Origin: Saprospiraceae bacterium
GTDB taxonomy: Bacteria > Bacteroidota > Bacteroidia > Chitinophagales > Saprospiraceae
Assembly: GCA_023300835.1 (NCBI GenBank)
Contig: JALZVB010000247.1
Coordinates: forward strand, 1 to 7,546
DNA length: 7,546 nt
Direction: 5' to 3'
A program made the translations under genes and the position numbers. Below are positions 4,637-7,546 of the stretch, piece after piece (positions within the stretch are counted from its first letter, which is position 1; each line of letters begins with the position of its first letter). Below the pieces are notes generated by a model. That model saw only the letters and a program-made list of their open reading frames with translations. It had not been told where the DNA came from and did not search any database.

Positions 4637-7240
4637 TTAGATTTCTATCTTGAACTTTAAATTAACTCTTCTTGATGTTAAAAAATTGGGAATAGAATAT
4701 TGTTGATCACCTATTGTTTTTACCCATGTAATTGACCCTACATTGGCAATATCTAGTAAGTTAAACACCTCAAAAGTTAGCCAAGCGTTTTTGGCAAATT
4801 TAAATGGGTGATTGGGATTGGCCCTAGGGTTACTTTTGTCCCACAATTGATATGCAAATCCTATATCAACTCTCTGATATGGTTTATATCTTAGATTGTT
4901 ACGGAATACTTGATTATTACCTTTTACCCCAAATGGAAGACCAGAGCCATAAGTAAGATTAAGGTTCATTTTGAAGTTCTCATTAGCTGGTAGATAATCT
5001 TGAAAAAATATAGAAACATTTACAAACCGATCCGTGGGTCTAGGAACATTATCTATTTCTGTAGGTTGAGCATCTCCTACATTTAGTTCTAGGTGTTGCA
5101 CATTAGTTATATTCTCTCTGGCCTTTAATATTGAAATATTAAGCCAAGATTCTGCCCCTGGGACAAACTCTCCGTTTATACGAAGATCTAAACCGGCTAC
5201 ATAACCCGTCGAGTTGTTTTCTCCTGCATATCTTATTCTAACATTATCTATTTCGTAAGAAATCAAGTCATCGAGTTTTTTATAATACAATTCAGAAATC
5301 AATCTGAATTTCTTTCTACTGATTTTGGACCAATCAAAATCATAACTCAGACCAGCTACAACATGTAATGACCTCTGTGATCTAACGTCTGGATTAACCG
5401 TCCCATCAGGTCTCCTTATTTCTTTATAAAATGGTGGTTGATAATAGTAACCACCAGACAATTTAAGTATCACCTCTTTTTCCCAGTTAAGTGGTTGGTA
5501 GAATAATTGTACTCTTGGACTGATATTAGTTTCCCCGTTATAGCTCCAATGGCTAGCTCTAACACCAGCGGTCAACTTTAGCTCATAATTAGGCTTGAGG
5601 ATAGAATAACTGTTCTGTACAAATGCTTCTACCCTACTTGAATTTATCGTATTCTCTGACTTTATAACCTCATTCAGTAGTACCAGCTCTTCATTAAACG
5701 GCAATGAATATCCAGCAGAATCAATTCTTTCCCACTCATTGATTCGATCAGATATATTTTCCTGTTGGTACAATAGTCCCCATTGGATAAAGTTATTTCT
5801 ATCATCCGTATCTGATTGCAACTCTATACCGCCTTTGAAATTGATATTACTTATTGAACTGTTCAGTGTATTTCTTGCAAAATTTTGCTGCGTACCTACG
5901 CCTAATACACCGACCTCATTGAGCCCACCTTCTCCTTCTAGATCTAGCTCGACTTGTGATAATCTGTAGAATCCTAAGAGGTCAAATCTTTCAGTTTCGA
6001 AGTTATCGTAATAGGATGCTAATAACTTAAAATACATGGGATTCTTATCTCGCTCAGGAATATAAGTCAATGACAGTCCACTCATCCCATTTTCAAATGC
6101 ATCTTCTTCTGATCCTTCAAATACACTTGTTAGTTGTACAATCTGCGAAAAAGAACCTGTTGCTGTCACACGTTCATTAGGGACAAAATTAAATTTACTT
6201 CTATTGTAATTGGACAATAAACCTATTTGTAGATTCTGCGTAATATCATAAGTAATATAGGATTGGATATCAGAAAAGTCAGGCGTATACTCTCCTGTTA
6301 CATCTACACTTAAAGAACTTGCATAAGATGCAGGAATTAAACGGATATTTTTTGAGTTGAAAAATTTAAAATCATTAACCAAATCATTATGGTCAAATAT
6401 TGGGTCGGTCTGTATTTCTTGCTCCCAATGTGTTCCTCCCAGAATATTTGTAACAACTGTATCGCCTGGAATATAAACTTGTATCAATGGTCTCCTCCTC
6501 AAAGTAATCTCCTCCAACTCTGGAGCAAGTTCGATTAAATTATAAGTCTTATCTAATCCTGCCAAAATATCAACATACTCATCATCTGGCTCAAACTTCA
6601 ACTCAACCAACTTATCATCTGCATCCCACTTACAATCTGTCTTGTAAAACAAACCTCTATAATCTCTCTGTATTCCTGTTAAATCCTGCACCAACAACTT
6701 AAACTCTGTATCAAATGGCAAATTCTCTATGTAATCAAAATCATCTTTAATTAACTTAACACTCCCATCCATTTTCTCTCGGTAGAATTGTTTTCCACTT
6801 TCCAACTTGTAACCTCTGGAGAGTTTTTTATAAATCGGTCTAACATCTCTGCTCATATAATAAGGCTCAAAACTACTCCCTAAACCTAATGACAAACTCA
6901 CATTCTCTGGCTTTATTCCTGCCTCTATGCTTGAAATACTAACAACACAACTATAAGAACCACTTGGCACGGTAAAACTATCTCTCCATCCATCTAATTC
7001 ACTCGAAAAAACACCATTGAAATCATAAAAAGTAACCTTTCTGAATACATTGGTATTAACTCCATTTCTCCCTTGGTAAGTCTGATTAGAATTAACGCTT
7101 ATTTTTCCACTATAAGCATACGAACTTAATTCAACCTCTGCATCATTACTCCAATAAAAACCTTGGGTAACTTTGTAAGGGTCTAATATATTCGCTCCAT
7201 TGACCTCTCTATGCTGTAAAATCCATTTGTAATCCTCCAT
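4637..7240 (-). CDS. Chimeric frame: phage tail-type N-terminus joined to a TonB-dependent receptor β-barrel lacking its plug
   Basis: The 867-codon frame holds two unrelated halves. Counting from ATG at 7240, residues about 15-127 resemble the ligand-binding β-sandwich of phage tail and surface proteins (NILDPYKVTQGFYW ... FYDFNGVF ... TVPSGSYSCVVSIS ... FEPYY). Residues about 130-275 resemble a Bacteroidota phage tail-associated protein (YRGLFYKTDCKW, DEYVDILAGLDKTYNLIELAP, RRRPLIQVYIPGDTVV, GGTHWEQE). From about residue 308 on it is the barrel of a TonB-dependent receptor (GEYTPDFSDIQSYITYD, FNFVPNERVTATGSF, WLTFEVFNLLDIANVG, a last strand RRVNLKFKIEI). The receptor's signal peptide, N-terminal β-sandwich, TonB box and plug are missing, so the product should not reach the outer membrane as a working receptor. 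The junction lies at about 6320-6420. I prefer ATG at 7240, one base after the TGA of the preceding gene, to a TTG at 7282 that would overlap that gene by 41 bases. It is probably a gene fusion created by prophage-related recombination, or an assembly chimera. Both family assignments are from recognition, without a search. Confidence 0.72.
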   Translation of the reverse strand: MEDYKWILQHREVNGANILDPYKVTQGFYWSNDAEVELSSYAYSGKISVNSNQTYQGRNGVNTNVFRKVTFYDFNGVFSSELDGWRDSFTVPSGSYSCVVSISSIEAGIKPENVSLSLGLGSSFEPYYMSRDVRPIYKKLSRGYKLESGKQFYREKMDGSVKLIKDDFDYIENLPFDTEFKLLVQDLTGIQRDYRGLFYKTDCKWDADDKLVELKFEPDDEYVDILAGLDKTYNLIELAPELEEITLRRRPLIQVYIPGDTVVTNILGGTHWEQEIQTDPIFDHNDLVNDFKFFNSKNIRLIPASYASSLSVDVTGEYTPDFSDIQSYITYDITQNLQIGLLSNYNRSKFNFVPNERVTATGSFSQIVQLTSVFEGSEEDAFENGMSGLSLTYIPERDKNPMYFKLLASYYDNFETERFDLLGFYRLSQVELDLEGEGGLNEVGVLGVGTQQNFARNTLNSSISNINFKGGIELQSDTDDRNNFIQWGLLYQQENISDRINEWERIDSAGYSLPFNEELVLLNEVIKSENTINSSRVEAFVQNSYSILKPNYELKLTAGVRASHWSYNGETNISPRVQLFYQPLNWEKEVILKLSGGYYYQPPFYKEIRRPDGTVNPDVRSQRSLHVVAGLSYDFDWSKISRKKFRLISELYYKKLDDLISYEIDNVRIRYAGENNSTGYVAGLDLRINGEFVPGAESWLNISILKARENITNVQHLELNVGDAQPTEIDNVPRPTDRFVNVSIFFQDYLPANENFKMNLNLTYGSGLPFGVKGNNQVFRNNLRYKPYQRVDIGFAYQLWDKSNPRANPNHPFKFAKNAWLTFEVFNLLDIANVGSITWVKTIGDQQYSIPNFLTSRRVNLKFKIEI

Positions 7241-7546
7241 ATCAATCAACGTATATTGTTTTAATATTCTTATAAACCTCAACCAAACGACCTTGGTTAT
7301 CCGTGTATCTTTGTCGGTCTCCTCTCTTTTTTATTGCTCCCAAATCATCCTCAATCCTTTTTAAATCTGGACTATCAAAACCAACATTAACCAAACTCGG
7401 CATCTCCTCGCTTGGAATAAATGAATTGCTAAACACATTCTCAAACGTTCCTTTGTTCAAACTATCAATCAAGGTCGGTATTACTCCTCTGTACTTTCTG
7501 GTATTCTTTTTATTGATAATAGCCAATTAAACCCTACTCTAGTATC
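6330..7546 (-). mobile_element. Probable end of a prophage or prophage remnant (tail-module genes), continuing beyond the window
   Basis: From about 6330-6420 to the right edge the minus strand carries tightly packed phage-type coding sequence: a 94-codon gene, one base, then the tail-type half of the chimeric frame. Plus-strand composition is strongly skewed here: about 226 C to 95 G in 6421-7320, against about 81 C to 78 G in 5941-6420. That marks a different sequence history from the receptor half. The left edge is approximate. I see no integrase, attachment-site core or terminal repeat within the window, so the type of element and the mechanism of joining are unknown. Confidence 0.5.
7242..7526 (-). 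CDS. Small phage-type protein of unknown function (94 residues)
   Basis: I do not recognise the family. The product is small and highly charged (MAIINKKNTRKYRGVIPTL at the N-terminus, IEDDLGAIKKRGDRQRY near the C-terminus), with no signal peptide or membrane segment, so it is probably cytosolic or a virion or assembly component. The start is TTG at 7526: an in-frame TAA lies directly before it and the next ATG is 43 codons in. A purine-rich AGAGTAGGG about 4-13 bases upstream could serve as a ribosome binding site. The TGA stop is one base before the ATG of the phage tail-type frame, the close packing usual in tail gene clusters, so the two are probably co-transcribed and may be translationally coupled. 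It shares the C-over-G plus-strand skew of the phage-derived region. Confidence 0.6.
   Translation of the reverse strand: MAIINKKNTRKYRGVIPTLIDSLNKGTFENVFSNSFIPSEEMPSLVNVGFDSPDLKRIEDDLGAIKKRGDRQRYTDNQGRLVEVYKNIKTIYVD

Noticed and set aside
4611..4638. GC-richer patch followed by a run of nine T on the plus strand, resembling a terminator
   Set aside because: No gene is transcribed toward it on the plus strand, and on the minus strand only very short arms pair and the run is A; I see no convincing hairpin.
4637..6320. Reading the barrel region as a complete TonB-dependent receptor
   Set aside because: No signal peptide, TonB box or plug domain is encoded upstream in the frame; the preceding residues are phage tail-like.
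7242..7282. Start of the chimeric frame at TTG 7282, giving 881 residues
   Set aside because: It would overlap the preceding gene by 41 bases and uses TTG, while an ATG at 7240 lies one base after that gene's stop and gives a sensible N-terminus.
1..7546. CRISPR array, tRNA, rRNA or insertion sequence
   Set aside because: No spaced repeats, no tRNA-like cloverleaf sequence, no rRNA and no transposase or terminal inverted repeats were seen on reading both strands.

Overview
The window looks like low-G+C DNA from a member of the Bacteroidota. The main signs are a TonB-dependent receptor β-barrel, a lipoprotein with acidic residues just after its lipobox cysteine, an ECF sigma factor paired with an inner-membrane plus β-barrel protein of a kind I know only from this phylum, and translation starts without clear Shine-Dalgarno sites. 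I cannot name a genus.

Layout: the 3' end of a recQ helicase gene runs rightward (1-741). Everything else is on the minus strand, so transcription runs from high to low coordinates: a small phage-type gene (7526-7242), a long chimeric frame (7240-4637), a surface-type lipoprotein gene (4536-2953), an ECF sigma factor gene (2850-2263) and its probable membrane anti-sigma partner (2244-829). recQ and the anti-sigma gene converge on an 87-base gap holding a 14-base-arm hairpin. No gene-free stretch reaches 300 bases.

Two things stand out. First, the 867-codon frame at 4637-7240 joins the front of a Bacteroidota phage tail-type protein, in frame, to the β-barrel of a TonB-dependent receptor. The receptor has lost its signal peptide, TonB box and plug, and the phage protein has lost its tail end. 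Strand G/C composition also changes at about 6420. The right end of the window is therefore probably a prophage or prophage remnant whose boundary cuts a receptor gene; a chimeric assembly has to be excluded. Second, the sigma factor is followed 18 bases later by a 471-residue protein with a short cytosolic N-terminus, one transmembrane helix, a long Ser/Asn-rich periplasmic stretch and a C-terminal eight-stranded barrel. This architecture matches, from memory, the dual membrane-spanning anti-sigma factors reported in Bacteroides thetaiotaomicron, in which one polypeptide links the outer membrane to a cytosolic sigma factor.

If intact in its ancestor, the locus would have been a receptor-lipoprotein pair in the outer membrane next to an envelope-sensing sigma/anti-sigma module. 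Whether the two are regulated together is inference from same-strand proximity and a short shared upstream sequence.
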